Shown piece after piece: positions 16,103 to 24,422 of a stretch of DNA of 47,711 bases. The DNA comes from Bacillota bacterium (GTDB lineage: Bacteria; Bacillota; Bacilli; Bu12), in contig JADBKH010000011.1 of the NCBI GenBank assembly GCA_014896485.1, forward strand, positions 1 through 47,711, in the 5' to 3' direction. Every line of letters begins with the position of its first letter. Positions within the stretch are counted from its first letter, which is position 1. A program made the position numbers and the translations under genes. The notes under the pieces are model-generated. The model saw only the letters and a program-made list of their open reading frames with translations, searched no databases and was not told where the DNA came from.

Positions 16103-16127
16103 GCTGCACCCCAGGTGCAGCTTTTTT
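16103..16127 (+). terminator. Terminator of the arginine operon
   Basis: GCTGCACC (16103-16110), loop CCA, GGTGCAGC (16114-16121), then six T. This is a classic Rho-independent terminator about 100 nt after argH. Confidence 0.93.
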
Positions 16128-16149
16128 GATCGCCAGCTGGATGGTAAAC

Positions 16150-16177
16150 AAAAAAGACGCCACGCAACAAGCGTGGC
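16150..16177 (-). terminator. Minus-strand terminator-like hairpin without an obvious gene
   Basis: GCCACGC (16159-16165), loop AACAA, GCGTGGC (16171-16177). On the minus strand the stem is followed by GTC and six T (16155-16150). It would end a transcript coming from the right, where no minus-strand gene is recognised. Confidence 0.6.
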
Positions 16178-16348
16178 GCACACCAGAAGTGACTTGGAGG
16201 AGAAGGGTACTTACAGGAAAAGTTTACGCTGTTCGATGGGCGAGACCATCCGCTTTCTTTCGTATTTTTCTGCGTCGCATTGCCTATGTGCAATGACCGA
16301 GATCGAAAGGACCATCAAGATTAGTCGAACAAACCCTGATTTGGGTGC

Positions 16349-16377
16349 TTGAGCCAGCGATGAGATTCCTGTATGCT
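16349..16377 (+). promoter_or_regulatory. Promoter of the Asp23-family gene
   Basis: TTGAGC (16349-16354), 17 bp, TATGCT (16372-16377), with the start codon 34 nt further on and a good GAGGGAGG ribosome binding site at 16396-16403. Confidence 0.55.
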
Positions 16378-16411
16378 TGTTATGTCAATGATTTTGAGGG
16401 AGGAATGCTTC

Positions 16412-16831
16412 ATGGCAGATGAAAATACAACTTCTGTCCTTTCTGTCGAAGAGGGCGGTACTACTCGCATTGCGGATGATGTCATCGCTCAGATAGCCGC
16501 CTTGGCGGTTCGGGATGTCGAGGGTGTTTCCAGCATGAACGCTTCGTTTGTGGAAGGCATCGTCAATCGGTTGGGTCGTCAAAATGCGGCACAAGGCGTG
16601 CGTGTCAATCATGACGGCGAGTCTATCTCCATCGCACTTTCTGTTGTTGCCCGCTATCCGGTACCGATTCCAAAGACTGTTGCAGAGATGCGCAACCGCG
16701 TCTATAAGGATCTCGAAGCATTGGCTGGATTACACCCCACTGCAGTCGACATCTACGTGGAGGGTCTCCAATTGCCCGAAGATGCGACGGCAGCTGCACC
16801 CGATGTGACGGCTCAGCCAGCAGAATCCTAA
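16412..16831 (+). CDS. Asp23/Gls24 family envelope stress protein
   Basis: The 139-aa protein has the Asp23 core: TRIADDVIAQIAALAVRDVEGV, then RYPVPIPKTVAEMRNRVYKDLEALAGLHPTAVDIYVEGL split across residues 75-118. The family (YloU, YqhY, AmaP partners) forms membrane-associated assemblies linked to envelope homeostasis and, for YqhY, to acetyl-CoA carboxylase control. The C-terminal tail is Ala/Pro-rich. The start is ATG 16412 with GAGGGAGG 8 nt upstream, and an earlier in-frame ATG at 16373 overlaps the -10. It stands as a single gene with its own promoter and terminator. Which paralogue it is cannot be told from context. Confidence 0.88.
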   Translation: MADENTTSVLSVEEGGTTRIADDVIAQIAALAVRDVEGVSSMNASFVEGIVNRLGRQNAAQGVRVNHDGESISIALSVVARYPVPIPKTVAEMRNRVYKDLEALAGLHPTAVDIYVEGLQLPEDATAAAPDVTAQPAES

Positions 16832-16848
16832 GCCGATCTATCCCCAAG

Positions 16849-16874
16849 ACGGCGGCAGACCAGCCGCCGTTTTT
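16849..16874 (+). terminator. Terminator of the Asp23-family gene
   Basis: ACGGCGGC (16849-16856), loop AGACCA, GCCGCCGT (16863-16870), TTTT. Strong GC stem and T-run. Confidence 0.9.
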
Positions 16875-16941
16875 CTGTCTCGCATGGCTGGCCCTGTGGT
16901 CGGTCAGACTGAGGAAGAGTCGTGCAGGTTGGAGGAGGCAG

Positions 16942-18444
16942 ATGGCCCTTTTTGTTTTGTTTGGCAGTACCGGTGATTTGGCACAGCGAAAGCTCTATCC
17001 AGCCCTTTGGTCGATGTGGCAGAAGGGACAGCTCGACGATACATTTGCGATGTTGGGGGTAGCGCGAAAGGCGCAAGAGGATGCTGCATTTCGGCATCAG
17101 GTCGCCCAAGCAATCGGAATGGAAGACAACGCCGACCCGTCGTGGGCATCTTTCTCCCAGCGGTTTTTTTATCTTTCAGCAGATCTGACCCAGCAGGCGT
17201 CTATCCAAGCGCTACGAGACCGCATCCTTACCTTGGAAGAATCTTTCCATACGCAGGGGAGGCGGATTTTTTATTTAGCCATCGCGCCTGCTCTCTTTGC
17301 CCCCGTCGTTCAACAGATTCGCACGACCGGATTGCATCAAGCGCCTTCGGACGGATTTTGTCGGGTCGTCATCGAAAAACCGTTTGGATACGATCTTGCA
17401 TCGGCCACCGACCTCAATCAGACGTTGCGGGAGGTCTTCGACGAACCGCAGATCTATCGCATCGATCACTATCTGGGCAAAGAGATGGTCCAGAACACGA
17501 CGGCGATTCGATTCGCCAATGGCCTGTTCGAGCCGTTGTGGAACCGCCACTATGTCGATAACGTTCAAATCACCGTTGCGGAAAGCGTCGGCGTGGAAGA
17601 TCGTGCTTCGTACTATGAAAAAGCAGGTGCCCTGCGTGACATGGTCCAAAACCACCTGCTGCAGATGCTCACACTGATTGCCATGGAACCGCCAGCACAC
17701 CTGCAAACCGAAGAGATACGTGACGAAAAGGTAAAGGTATTGCGTGCACTGCGCTCTTTTGATCGGGGACGTGTCACTCGGGAAGTCGTGCGTGGACAGT
17801 ATGGCCCGGGGCGGATCGGCGATAAAGAGGTTGTCGGTTATCGCCAGGAGCAGGGGGTCGATCCTGCGTCGATGACAGAAACTTTTGTGGCGCTAACGTT
17901 TTACGTCGACAACGAGCGCTGGGCAGGGGTGCCGTTCTATGCGCGGACGGGCAAACGCCTCAAAGAGCAGGGTGCCCAGATCGTGGTTACTTTCCGGCCT
18001 TTGGCCCATCCTCTTTACAAACCAAGGGACGCGAACCTTGCGGAGAACAGACTGGTCATCCGGATTCAGCCCATCGAGGGAATTTACCTGGAAATCAACA
18101 GCAAGCAGCCTGGCCAAGAAGAACGGATTGTCCCTGTTGCTCTCGACTACTGTCAAAACTGTGATCCGTTGGTGAATACCCCGCAAGCGTATGAGACGCT
18201 CATCCTCGATGTACTGCAAGGCGATCCGACCCGCTTTACGCGGTGGGACGAAGCTGCCCTCTCCTGGTCGCTCATCGATACCATCGAGGAAGCATGGCAA
18301 GCGCAAACCCCCTTTTACCCCAACTATGCGGCGGGCAGTTTGGGACCTGCTGAAGCAGATCTTTTGCTCGAAAGTGGAGGACGGCGCTGGTGGCCACTGA
18401 ATACGCGGGCGGACGTCGACCTGTTCGTCAGGAGTGCGAGCTGA
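16942..18444 (+). CDS. zwf: Glucose-6-phosphate 1-dehydrogenase
   Basis: This 500-aa enzyme oxidises glucose-6-phosphate to 6-phosphogluconolactone with NADP (first step of the oxidative pentose phosphate pathway). The N-terminal dinucleotide motif is FGSTGDLAQRKLYP. The active-site signature RIDHYLGKE starts at R173 and the substrate-binding EKPFGYDL lies at about 145. The ATG at 16942 follows GGAGGAGG. No gnd or pgl is adjacent. It overlaps the next gene by one base (TGATG), so the two are coupled. Confidence 0.96.
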   Translation: MALFVLFGSTGDLAQRKLYPALWSMWQKGQLDDTFAMLGVARKAQEDAAFRHQVAQAIGMEDNADPSWASFSQRFFYLSADLTQQASIQALRDRILTLEESFHTQGRRIFYLAIAPALFAPVVQQIRTTGLHQAPSDGFCRVVIEKPFGYDLASATDLNQTLREVFDEPQIYRIDHYLGKEMVQNTTAIRFANGLFEPLWNRHYVDNVQITVAESVGVEDRASYYEKAGALRDMVQNHLLQMLTLIAMEPPAHLQTEEIRDEKVKVLRALRSFDRGRVTREVVRGQYGPGRIGDKEVVGYRQEQGVDPASMTETFVALTFYVDNERWAGVPFYARTGKRLKEQGAQIVVTFRPLAHPLYKPRDANLAENRLVIRIQPIEGIYLEINSKQPGQEERIVPVALDYCQNCDPLVNTPQAYETLILDVLQGDPTRFTRWDEAALSWSLIDTIEEAWQAQTPFYPNYAAGSLGPAEADLLLESGGRRWWPLNTRADVDLFVRSAS

Positions 18445-19073
18445 TGCGCCTCTATGATCTCTCGCGACCCATCTACGAAGGCATGCCGGTCTGGCGTGAA
18501 AAGCCGGAGAAAGCACCCGTTTTTACGGTGACCAGCGATTTTGTCGATGGGCAGGGGATGCATGAGACGAGAGTTGCATTGGACGTCCATACCGGTACCC
18601 ATGTCGATGCGCCTTTGCATGCTTTGCCGGGCGGTAAAGGAGCTGAAGCCTATCCGCTTGAGCAGTTGATCGGTGAGGCAGAAGTGCTCGATCTAAAAGA
18701 CGTTTCCGGTGCCATCACTGCAACGCGCCTCAAACAGGAAACGATCGCAGCAGGACAGATCGTCCTGCTCAAGACCCGCAACAGCAGCGATGAGGCGTGG
18801 CACGACGATTTCGTCTATCTGGCGGAAGACGGGGCGCGCTATCTGGCAGAGAAAGAGATTGCAGGCGTTGGAATCGACGCGCTGGGCATCGAACGGGACC
18901 AACCGGGGCACCCGACCCACAAGATCTTGTTGGGCAAAGGAATCGTGATCATCGAGGGATTGCTCTTTGGAGACGTTTCCGCCGGGACGTATGGGATCGT
19001 CGTTGCTCCATTGCGTTTGATCGGTTGTGATGCCGCGCCGGCACGGGTATTGCTCGTGCAAAAAAATCCGTGA
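18444..19073 (+). CDS. Cyclase-family metal hydrolase (kynurenine formamidase-like)
   Basis: This 209-aa protein belongs to the cyclase family (PF04199), which includes arylformamidase KynB, isatin hydrolase and polyketide cyclases. The metal-binding motif HTGTHVDAPLH lies at 49-59 and the N-terminus reads RLYDLSRPIYEGMPVW, a family hallmark. The ATG at 18444 has AGGAG 9 nt upstream and overlaps the zwf stop. The substrate is not known. No other kynurenine genes are present, and a role linked to zwf (for example lactone or amide hydrolysis) is speculation. Confidence 0.85.
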   Translation: MRLYDLSRPIYEGMPVWREKPEKAPVFTVTSDFVDGQGMHETRVALDVHTGTHVDAPLHALPGGKGAEAYPLEQLIGEAEVLDLKDVSGAITATRLKQETIAAGQIVLLKTRNSSDEAWHDDFVYLAEDGARYLAEKEIAGVGIDALGIERDQPGHPTHKILLGKGIVIIEGLLFGDVSAGTYGIVVAPLRLIGCDAAPARVLLVQKNP

Positions 19074-19135
19074 CAAGCTCTTTAGCCTCAGGCATAATCA
19101 CGTTGTCCTGACAGAGAGCAAAAAGGGGGAGTCAT

Positions 19136-20224
19136 GTGAGAGGAATGCGCTATTGGGCGGCATTTGGCCTGGCAGCAGGCCTTGCGGTCGGCTTGGTCGG
19201 TTGCGGTGGGAGTTCTGGCGCAAACAACACCAATACCCCCACGGGAGGCAACACGGCCCAACAGGCATCCGGCGCAACGCAGACGGCACCATCAGGAAAA
19301 GCCATCAAGGTAGGACTGGTCTCCGACGTGGCTGGGATCGATGACAAGAGCTTTAACCAATCGGCTGCAGAAGGCGTCCGTCGTGCGGCAAAAGAGCTTG
19401 GGGTGCAGCAGCAGATCGTGGTCAGCCAACGGCCCGAAGATTATGTGAACAACCTGAGCAACTTGGCGCAGGCTGGATATGACCTGGTCATTGCGGTCGG
19501 CTTTAATATGGAAGACGCAGCCAAGCAAGTAGCACAACAATACCCCAAGACAGACTTTTTGATCATCGATTCTTCCGTCGGCGACATCTCCAACCTCGCA
19601 GCGGCCACCTTTAAGGCAGAACAAGCCGGATATCTGGTGGGTGCACTGGCCGGTCTTGTCGAGAAGGACAAGGCGTTGCCGAATATGAACGACCAAAACG
19701 TGGTGGGCGTAGTCGGTGGACAAGAGATTCCACCGGTCGATGATTATATCGCGGGCTTTCAGCAGGGCATCCAAAAGACCGACCCAGGTGCGAAAGTCTT
19801 GGTCCGGTATGCTGGCAAGTTCGACGATCCAACGACAGGCAATCAGCTCGGTGAGCTGGAAATCTCCCAGGGCGCTGATATCCTCTTTCCTGTTGCCGGC
19901 AACACCGGCAATGGTGCCATTCAGGCCGCCCAAAGCCACAGGCTCTATGCAATCGGGGTTGACTCCGACCAGAGTTACGTGGCACCCGGGACTGTGATCA
20001 CCAGTGCCCTCAAGCGTGTGGACGTTGCCGTCTACGACACGGTCAAAGCCGTGCAGCAGGGCAACTTCAAAGGCGGGGTGCAGACTTTCGATTTGACCAA
20101 CGACGGTGTCGGCATGGCCCCGGTAATGCAAGGGATTCCGCAGAAAGATGTGGATCAGGTCAATCAGCTCAAGCAACAGATTATCAGCGGGCAGATCCAC
20201 ATTTCGACGACTGTCCAAGAATGA
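19136..20224 (+). CDS. BMP-family (PnrA-like) nucleoside-binding lipoprotein
   Basis: This 362-aa exported lipoprotein has a signal peptide with lipobox LVGC (C23), a Ser/Thr/Asn/Gly-rich linker to about residue 58, then a BMP domain (KVGLVSDVAGIDDKSFNQSA ... LVIAVGFNMEDAAKQVA ... KAEQAGYLVGALAG). Family members bind purine nucleosides for ABC uptake. The GTG at 19136 follows GGGGGAG closely, and an ATG at 19145 is an alternative. No ATPase or permease gene is adjacent and a terminator follows directly, so its transporter must be elsewhere, or it acts as a sensor-type receptor. Confidence 0.9.
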   Translation: MRGMRYWAAFGLAAGLAVGLVGCGGSSGANNTNTPTGGNTAQQASGATQTAPSGKAIKVGLVSDVAGIDDKSFNQSAAEGVRRAAKELGVQQQIVVSQRPEDYVNNLSNLAQAGYDLVIAVGFNMEDAAKQVAQQYPKTDFLIIDSSVGDISNLAAATFKAEQAGYLVGALAGLVEKDKALPNMNDQNVVGVVGGQEIPPVDDYIAGFQQGIQKTDPGAKVLVRYAGKFDDPTTGNQLGELEISQGADILFPVAGNTGNGAIQAAQSHRLYAIGVDSDQSYVAPGTVITSALKRVDVAVYDTVKAVQQGNFKGGVQTFDLTNDGVGMAPVMQGIPQKDVDQVNQLKQQIISGQIHISTTVQE

Positions 20225-20245
20225 GTTTTGGCCGTACCTACATGG

Positions 20246-20289
20246 ACCATAGAGGACCGTTGGGACATTCTGCGGCTTCTATGGTTTTT
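20246..20289 (+). terminator. Terminator after the BMP lipoprotein gene
   Basis: ACCATAGA (20246-20253) pairs with TCTATGGT (20278-20285), extended inside by further G-C pairs around small bulges, and followed by TTTT (20286-20289). Confidence 0.75.
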
Positions 20290-20344
20290 GTGTGGACTAA
20301 ACCCCTGGTATGTTAAAATGAAGGCGAAATGGAGGGGGCAACAG

Positions 20345-22234
20345 ATGCAGGGTGTGATGGGAAAAATCCTGTGGGTTGATCTGAGCTCAGCAAAGATCTG
20401 GGAAGAGCGACCCGACGCGACTCTCTACCGCGATTATGTGGGCGGATATGGTCTGGGCGTACGTTACCTGTTTGATCGCATGAAACCCGGTGTTGACCCG
20501 TTGGGGCCGGAAAATATTCTGGGGCTGACCACGGGTCCGCTGACTGGCACGATGGCCATCACGGGCAACCGCTGGATGGCCGTGGGCAAGTCCCCCAAAA
20601 CCGGTGGATGGGGGGATGCCAACTGCGGGGGCACCTTTGGTCCAGCACTGAAGGCTTGTGGTTACGATGCCGTCTTTTTCATGGGTCGTTCTCCAAAACC
20701 GGTCTATCTTTACCTCACTGAGGATCATGCCGAACTGCGGGATGCGACACGTTTTTGGGGCACCGGCCTGGCGGTCGAAGAGACGCTCAAAAAGGAGCTG
20801 GGACATAAGGTCGAAGTCGCCTGGATCGGTGAAGCGGGAGAGCGTTGCCAACTGACAGCCGGGATCATGAATGACGAAGGCCGATCGGCAGCTCGCAGTG
20901 GTTTGGGGGCTGTGATGGGCTCCAAGCGTCTCAAGGCAGTTGCTGCCCTGGGCAACAAGAAGATTCCTGTTGCCGATGAAGACAGCCTGCGCAAGTACAC
21001 CACTGGCTTGATGCGACAGGCCAAAGAGGCCAACAGCCCCATGTATCAGGCTTTTACCAACTATGGAACGACTTCAACGACTGCGGCCAGCGCCATGAGT
21101 GGCGATTCTCCCGTCAAGTACTGGCAGGGTGCAGGTGTTGTCGATTTTCCGCAAGCTTCAAAGATTTCAGATGTCGCCAATGATGCCTACAAGATCAAAC
21201 GAACGGGGTGCTGGCATTGCCAGATCTCCTGCAGCTCGTTTCAACGGGTTCCTTCCGGAAAATATGCCACCGAGGGGGAGCATACCCATCGTCCGGAGTA
21301 CGAGACCGCCGCTGCATTTGGTACCATGACCCTCACCGATAACCTGGAGGCCCTTCACAAGGTCAACGAGCTTTGCAACCGCTATGGTGCAGATACCATT
21401 GCAACAGGGTCTACCGTTGCCTTCGCTTTTGCCTGCTTTGACAAGGGGATTCTGACGCCCGAGATGACGGATGGGCTGGTGTTGACCTGGGGCAATGACG
21501 AAGCGCTGGTCGCCCTGACAGAGAAGGTGCTCAAGCGGGAAGGGAAAATTGGAGAGCTGCTGGGGGATGGCGTGGCCAAAGCTGCAGAGAAGTTGGGGCC
21601 TGCTGCGCAGGAGATCGCGGTCCATGTCCATGGCGAAGAGGTACCCATGCATGATTCGCGTTTTTCACCCGGTTTGGCATTGACCTACCAGATCGATGCG
21701 ACCCCTGCCCGGCACACGCAAGGCGGAACAGGGGGCGTGGAGATGTTGGGCGTCGATCCCCTGCCGGCTCCGTTCAATGTGAGCAAATGGGATTTCGACA
21801 AGAAAGGTCCTGCCCATCGTTTCATGGTCAACCATGGGCACTTGGTCAACATTGCTGGCGTCTGTCAGTTTGCCGATTTCCTTTTTCCGCAAGAAGCGCT
21901 ATTGGTCGAATTGGGCTATGTAACCGGGGAAACATGGGACGTCCAGCGGATGCAGACGGTCGGCGAGCGTGTCGCCACCCTGCGCCATGCGTTCAATCTG
22001 CGTGAGGGATTAAACCCCGCGACCTTCAAGCTTCCGAAGGCCCTTGTCGATGGACGGGATCTGCCCGGAGGGCCGAATAAAGACGTGGTCGTCGATGTCG
22101 ATGCGGAGCGAAACAGCTACTATGCTGCGGTCGGCTGGGATCCGGTCACGTCCAAGCCCAGCGTGGAGAGCCTTAAGGCACTCGGCTTGGAGGACGTGAT
22201 CGACGACCTGTACGGCGTCGGTGCAGCCGGCTGA
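20345..22234 (+). CDS. Aldehyde:ferredoxin oxidoreductase family (tungsten/molybdenum) enzyme
   Basis: The 629-aa protein matches the AOR family: N-terminal GKILWVDLSSAKIW, the bis-pterin-binding GGYGLGVRYLFD and GNRWMAVGKSPKTGGWGD regions, and a [4Fe-4S] set C289, C292, C296 (CWHCQISC) with C507 (GVCQFADF). Such enzymes oxidise aldehydes to acids in the cytosol with ferredoxin, or form electron-transfer complexes. The ATG at 20345 has GGAGGGGG upstream. The frame is open further 5', but that part overlaps the terminator and promoter region. The MoaD-like gene directly downstream points to dedicated cofactor supply. Metal and substrate are not predictable here. Confidence 0.92.
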   Translation: MQGVMGKILWVDLSSAKIWEERPDATLYRDYVGGYGLGVRYLFDRMKPGVDPLGPENILGLTTGPLTGTMAITGNRWMAVGKSPKTGGWGDANCGGTFGPALKACGYDAVFFMGRSPKPVYLYLTEDHAELRDATRFWGTGLAVEETLKKELGHKVEVAWIGEAGERCQLTAGIMNDEGRSAARSGLGAVMGSKRLKAVAALGNKKIPVADEDSLRKYTTGLMRQAKEANSPMYQAFTNYGTTSTTAASAMSGDSPVKYWQGAGVVDFPQASKISDVANDAYKIKRTGCWHCQISCSSFQRVPSGKYATEGEHTHRPEYETAAAFGTMTLTDNLEALHKVNELCNRYGADTIATGSTVAFAFACFDKGILTPEMTDGLVLTWGNDEALVALTEKVLKREGKIGELLGDGVAKAAEKLGPAAQEIAVHVHGEEVPMHDSRFSPGLALTYQIDATPARHTQGGTGGVEMLGVDPLPAPFNVSKWDFDKKGPAHRFMVNHGHLVNIAGVCQFADFLFPQEALLVELGYVTGETWDVQRMQTVGERVATLRHAFNLREGLNPATFKLPKALVDGRDLPGGPNKDVVVDVDAERNSYYAAVGWDPVTSKPSVESLKALGLEDVIDDLYGVGAAG

Positions 22235-22238
22235 GCCG

Positions 22239-22535
22239 ATGAATGTTTCTGTGAGATTGTTCGGATTGTTGGGCATGCAGCTGGAGGTGCCGCCTGGAGA
22301 GCAAATTGCCTTTACGCTGCCCGAGGGGGCCACTGTGCAAACACTGCTGGAGGCCATCGGGCACCGTTTTGGGGAGCAATTTCCACCCAATGTCTGGTTC
22401 AAAGAGACGAATCGCTTTGGGCCAGGGGTACAGCTTCTGCTCAATGGCAGACGGGTGACCGATGCTTTGGAGACGCCGCTGGCGGATGGAGATGAACTGA
22501 GCGCTGTCTTGCCCATTGCAGGAGGTATCCGATAG
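22239..22535 (+). CDS. MoaD/ThiS-family sulfur carrier protein with C-terminal extension
   Basis: This 98-aa beta-grasp protein has VSVRLFGLLGMQLEVPPG, LPEGATVQTLLEAI, and the C-terminal block DGDELSAVLPIAGGIR. MoaD proteins deliver sulfur to molybdopterin through a thiocarboxylate on a terminal Gly-Gly. Here two more residues, Ile-Arg, follow the GG before the TAG stop. The ATG at 22239 begins 5 nt after the AOR stop. A GTG at 22221 is also possible, and ribosome binding sites are weak, which suggests coupling to AOR. Pairing with an AOR gene is common for the tungstopterin MoaD subtype. Confidence 0.88.
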   Translation: MNVSVRLFGLLGMQLEVPPGEQIAFTLPEGATVQTLLEAIGHRFGEQFPPNVWFKETNRFGPGVQLLLNGRRVTDALETPLADGDELSAVLPIAGGIR

Positions 22536-22567
22536 CTTTTTTACCATTGCGTCGACGGTTCCTATTC

Positions 22568-22603
22568 AAAAGGCTTCCCCTTTGTTAATGGGGAAGCCTT
22601 TTT
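22568..22603. terminator. Bidirectional terminator
   Basis: AAAAGGCTTCCCC (22568-22580), loop TTTGTTAAT, GGGGAAGCCTTTTT (22590-22603). It serves the moaD-like gene on the plus strand and the MFS gene on the minus strand. Confidence 0.92.
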
Positions 22604-22634
22604 GTATGACAGTGATGGTTGAGAGGGTGGTTCA

Positions 22635-23822
22635 TTAGATCGGCTGCGGAGAGAGATTTTGAGCTTGTTGCTTGGTTGCCGCACTGCGGTCAATCCGCTG
22701 CCCCATCAGCAAAAGCACGATACCACAGATGAGTACCATGATCGCTGCAACCACGTATGGCGCGATCGGTGCGAGCGCTGTGCTAAAGATGCCCGAAAGG
22801 ACCGGGGCACAGGCGGAACCGATCCAGCGTAAGAAGTTGTACGCACCGGTGGAGATCGATCGCGAAAACGGCGAGACGTCGACAGAGAGGGCCGTATACA
22901 AGGCATTGCAGATACCCGATGGCAGGCCGACGAAGATGATCAAGCCAATTCGTACCGGGGTACTGGGAACAAAAATGATCGCTAAAAACGAGAGAAGCAA
23001 GATGGTCAGCGAGGCGATCAACAGATGGGTCGGTTTCAGCGTGACCAGCAGTCGATTGACCAGCCAGACCGAGCCAATGGCGACCATGACGCCCCAGCCG
23101 AAGAAGATCAGGCCGAGGACCAACGCGGAGAGATGCAGGAAAAGCGGCGAGTACGTCAGTACGGTGAAATAGGCGTAGTAGTAAAACATCCCAGTCAGCG
23201 CAACGAGAAGAAACGTGAGATTTCCGAATGGTTTGAAAACCGTTGACAAGGATTGGGGACGCTCACGAGCTTCTGGCTCTTTGACGAGGAGAAAGGTGGC
23301 GATCAAACCGATCAGCATCAGCGCCGCAGTGCCGAAAAACGGCAGGTGGTAAGAGATGCTGCCGAGAAAACCGCCCAGCAAGGGGCCGCAAGCGATGCCG
23401 AGTCCCAATCCCGCCTCAAAGAAGGTGACGGCACGATTGGTGTTGCTCGACAGACCGATGATCAACGCCAGGACGGTTGGCGTAAAGAAGGCATTGCCCA
23501 ACCCCCATCCGGCACGAACGGCCGCCAACGGCCAGATTTGGGTCATCAAACCGCAGACGGCCGAGAAAACGATGACACCTACCAAAGCGAAGAGCAGGGT
23601 CCGGCGACTGCCCAAACGGGTAGAGATGGGAGCGACAAAGAGCATGCAGATGGCCATAAGGCCCAAGTAAGAGGTAAAGAGCATCTCGGTCTGCCAGGGT
23701 TGTGCGCCCATCTCACTGGCAATGGTCGGCAGAATGGGGTCGACAACGCCGATCCCCATAAACGCAAAAAAGACGGCGATAACCGCCGCAAAGATCGCAC
23801 GAGCATTTGGTTCATTACCCAT
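22635..23822 (-). CDS. MFS drug-efflux-type transporter (12 TM)
   Basis: This 395-aa major facilitator protein has about 12 transmembrane segments. It has the family motif-A-like loop APISTRLGSRRTLLF after helix 2 and the antiporter motif-C-like GLGLGIACGPLLGGFLG in helix 5, which indicate a proton-coupled drug or metabolite exporter. The start ATG 23822 has GGAGG with long spacing and an AGGA close by. It follows the universal stress protein gene on the same strand (76 nt apart), so they may be co-transcribed. The substrate is unknown. Confidence 0.85.
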   Translation of the reverse strand: MGNEPNARAIFAAVIAVFFAFMGIGVVDPILPTIASEMGAQPWQTEMLFTSYLGLMAICMLFVAPISTRLGSRRTLLFALVGVIVFSAVCGLMTQIWPLAAVRAGWGLGNAFFTPTVLALIIGLSSNTNRAVTFFEAGLGLGIACGPLLGGFLGSISYHLPFFGTAALMLIGLIATFLLVKEPEARERPQSLSTVFKPFGNLTFLLVALTGMFYYYAYFTVLTYSPLFLHLSALVLGLIFFGWGVMVAIGSVWLVNRLLVTLKPTHLLIASLTILLLSFLAIIFVPSTPVRIGLIIFVGLPSGICNALYTALSVDVSPFSRSISTGAYNFLRWIGSACAPVLSGIFSTALAPIAPYVVAAIMVLICGIVLLLMGQRIDRSAATKQQAQNLSPQPI

Positions 23823-23898
23823 TTCCTATAGTCGCCTCCGCGTGTGAACAACCTTCCTGTTCTGCTTCTATGATTTTTCTGTCTTTAGATACGCATTT

Positions 23899-24336
23899 TT
23901 ACGATTCGGCCGAGGCAGCTGGGACGATCAAGACGGGTACAGGACTGCGAGAAAGGACAGCATGGCTGACACTGCCCAAAAAGAAACCGCGCAGATCGCT
24001 CAAGCCCCGAGAACCCATGATGATGGCATCGGCTTGCCGCTGCCGGGCGATCTCTACGATCGTCTGTGCCAGCCCTTGCTGAGGGGCGACACTGACCAGC
24101 TTCTCCACTTGGGCACCGTGCTGCTCGAGCAGTGCGGCTGCTTCGTCAACCATCTTCTGGCCTGCATCTTGGAGGGAAGTCACCACCTCTTGGGGAGAGA
24201 CGCCCTCCATGTACGCCCTGGCCATCATCTGGATGTTGACAACGACGAATGAATCGAAAGGGGGGATGAGGCGTGCCGCGAAGCGGACTGCTTCCTGGGC
24301 ACTTTTGGAACCGTCTGTAGCGATGACTGCTTTCAT
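23899..24336 (-). CDS. Universal stress protein (UspA family)
   Basis: The 145-aa protein is a single UspA domain with the ATP-binding motif G-x2-G-x9-G-S at 108-122 (GSRG ... GS), so it is of the nucleotide-binding type. The N-terminal KAVIATDGSKSAQEAV is typical. It is cytosolic and likely dimeric. The start ATG has GAAGGGAG upstream. It has its own promoter, back to back with the P1 peptidase gene. Confidence 0.93.
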   Translation of the reverse strand: MKAVIATDGSKSAQEAVRFAARLIPPFDSFVVVNIQMMARAYMEGVSPQEVVTSLQDAGQKMVDEAAALLEQHGAQVEKLVSVAPQQGLAQTIVEIARQRQADAIIMGSRGLSDLRGFFLGSVSHAVLSRSPVPVLIVPAASAES

Positions 24337-24362
24337 AGGTTAAAGACACTCCCTTCTCACCT

Positions 24363-24391
24363 ATTGTGGCGCATTTGCTCGCCTATGCCAA
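24363..24391 (-). promoter_or_regulatory. Promoter of the universal stress protein gene
   Basis: Minus strand: TTGGCA (24391-24386), 17 bp, CACAAT (24368-24363). It does not overlap the plus-strand -10 at 24410. Confidence 0.5.
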
Positions 24392-24406
24392 ACTTACCTG
24401 GCGAAA

Positions 24407-24415
24407 TGCTACAAT
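24407..24415 (+). promoter_or_regulatory. Extended -10 promoter of the P1 peptidase gene
   Basis: TGCTACAAT is an extended -10 (TGn plus TACAAT at 24410-24415) with no good -35. The ATG follows after exactly 7 nt, so the message would be leaderless. Confidence 0.55.
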
Positions 24416-24422
24416 CATAGCC

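Larger units (their letters stand above)
16005..16411. other. Gene-poor interval between argH and the Asp23-family gene
   Basis: About 400 bp holds no convincing protein gene. The short open frames lack ribosome binding sites and conserved sequence. It contains the arg operon terminator (16103-16127), a second hairpin whose T-run is on the minus strand (16150-16177), and the Asp23 promoter (16349-16377). The 170 bp between the second hairpin and the promoter is unexplained. Confidence 0.6.

Noticed and set aside
16048-16296. Open frames of 60-95 codons on both strands between argH and the Asp23 gene
   Set aside because: They span terminators, lack ribosome binding sites and have no protein-like conservation.
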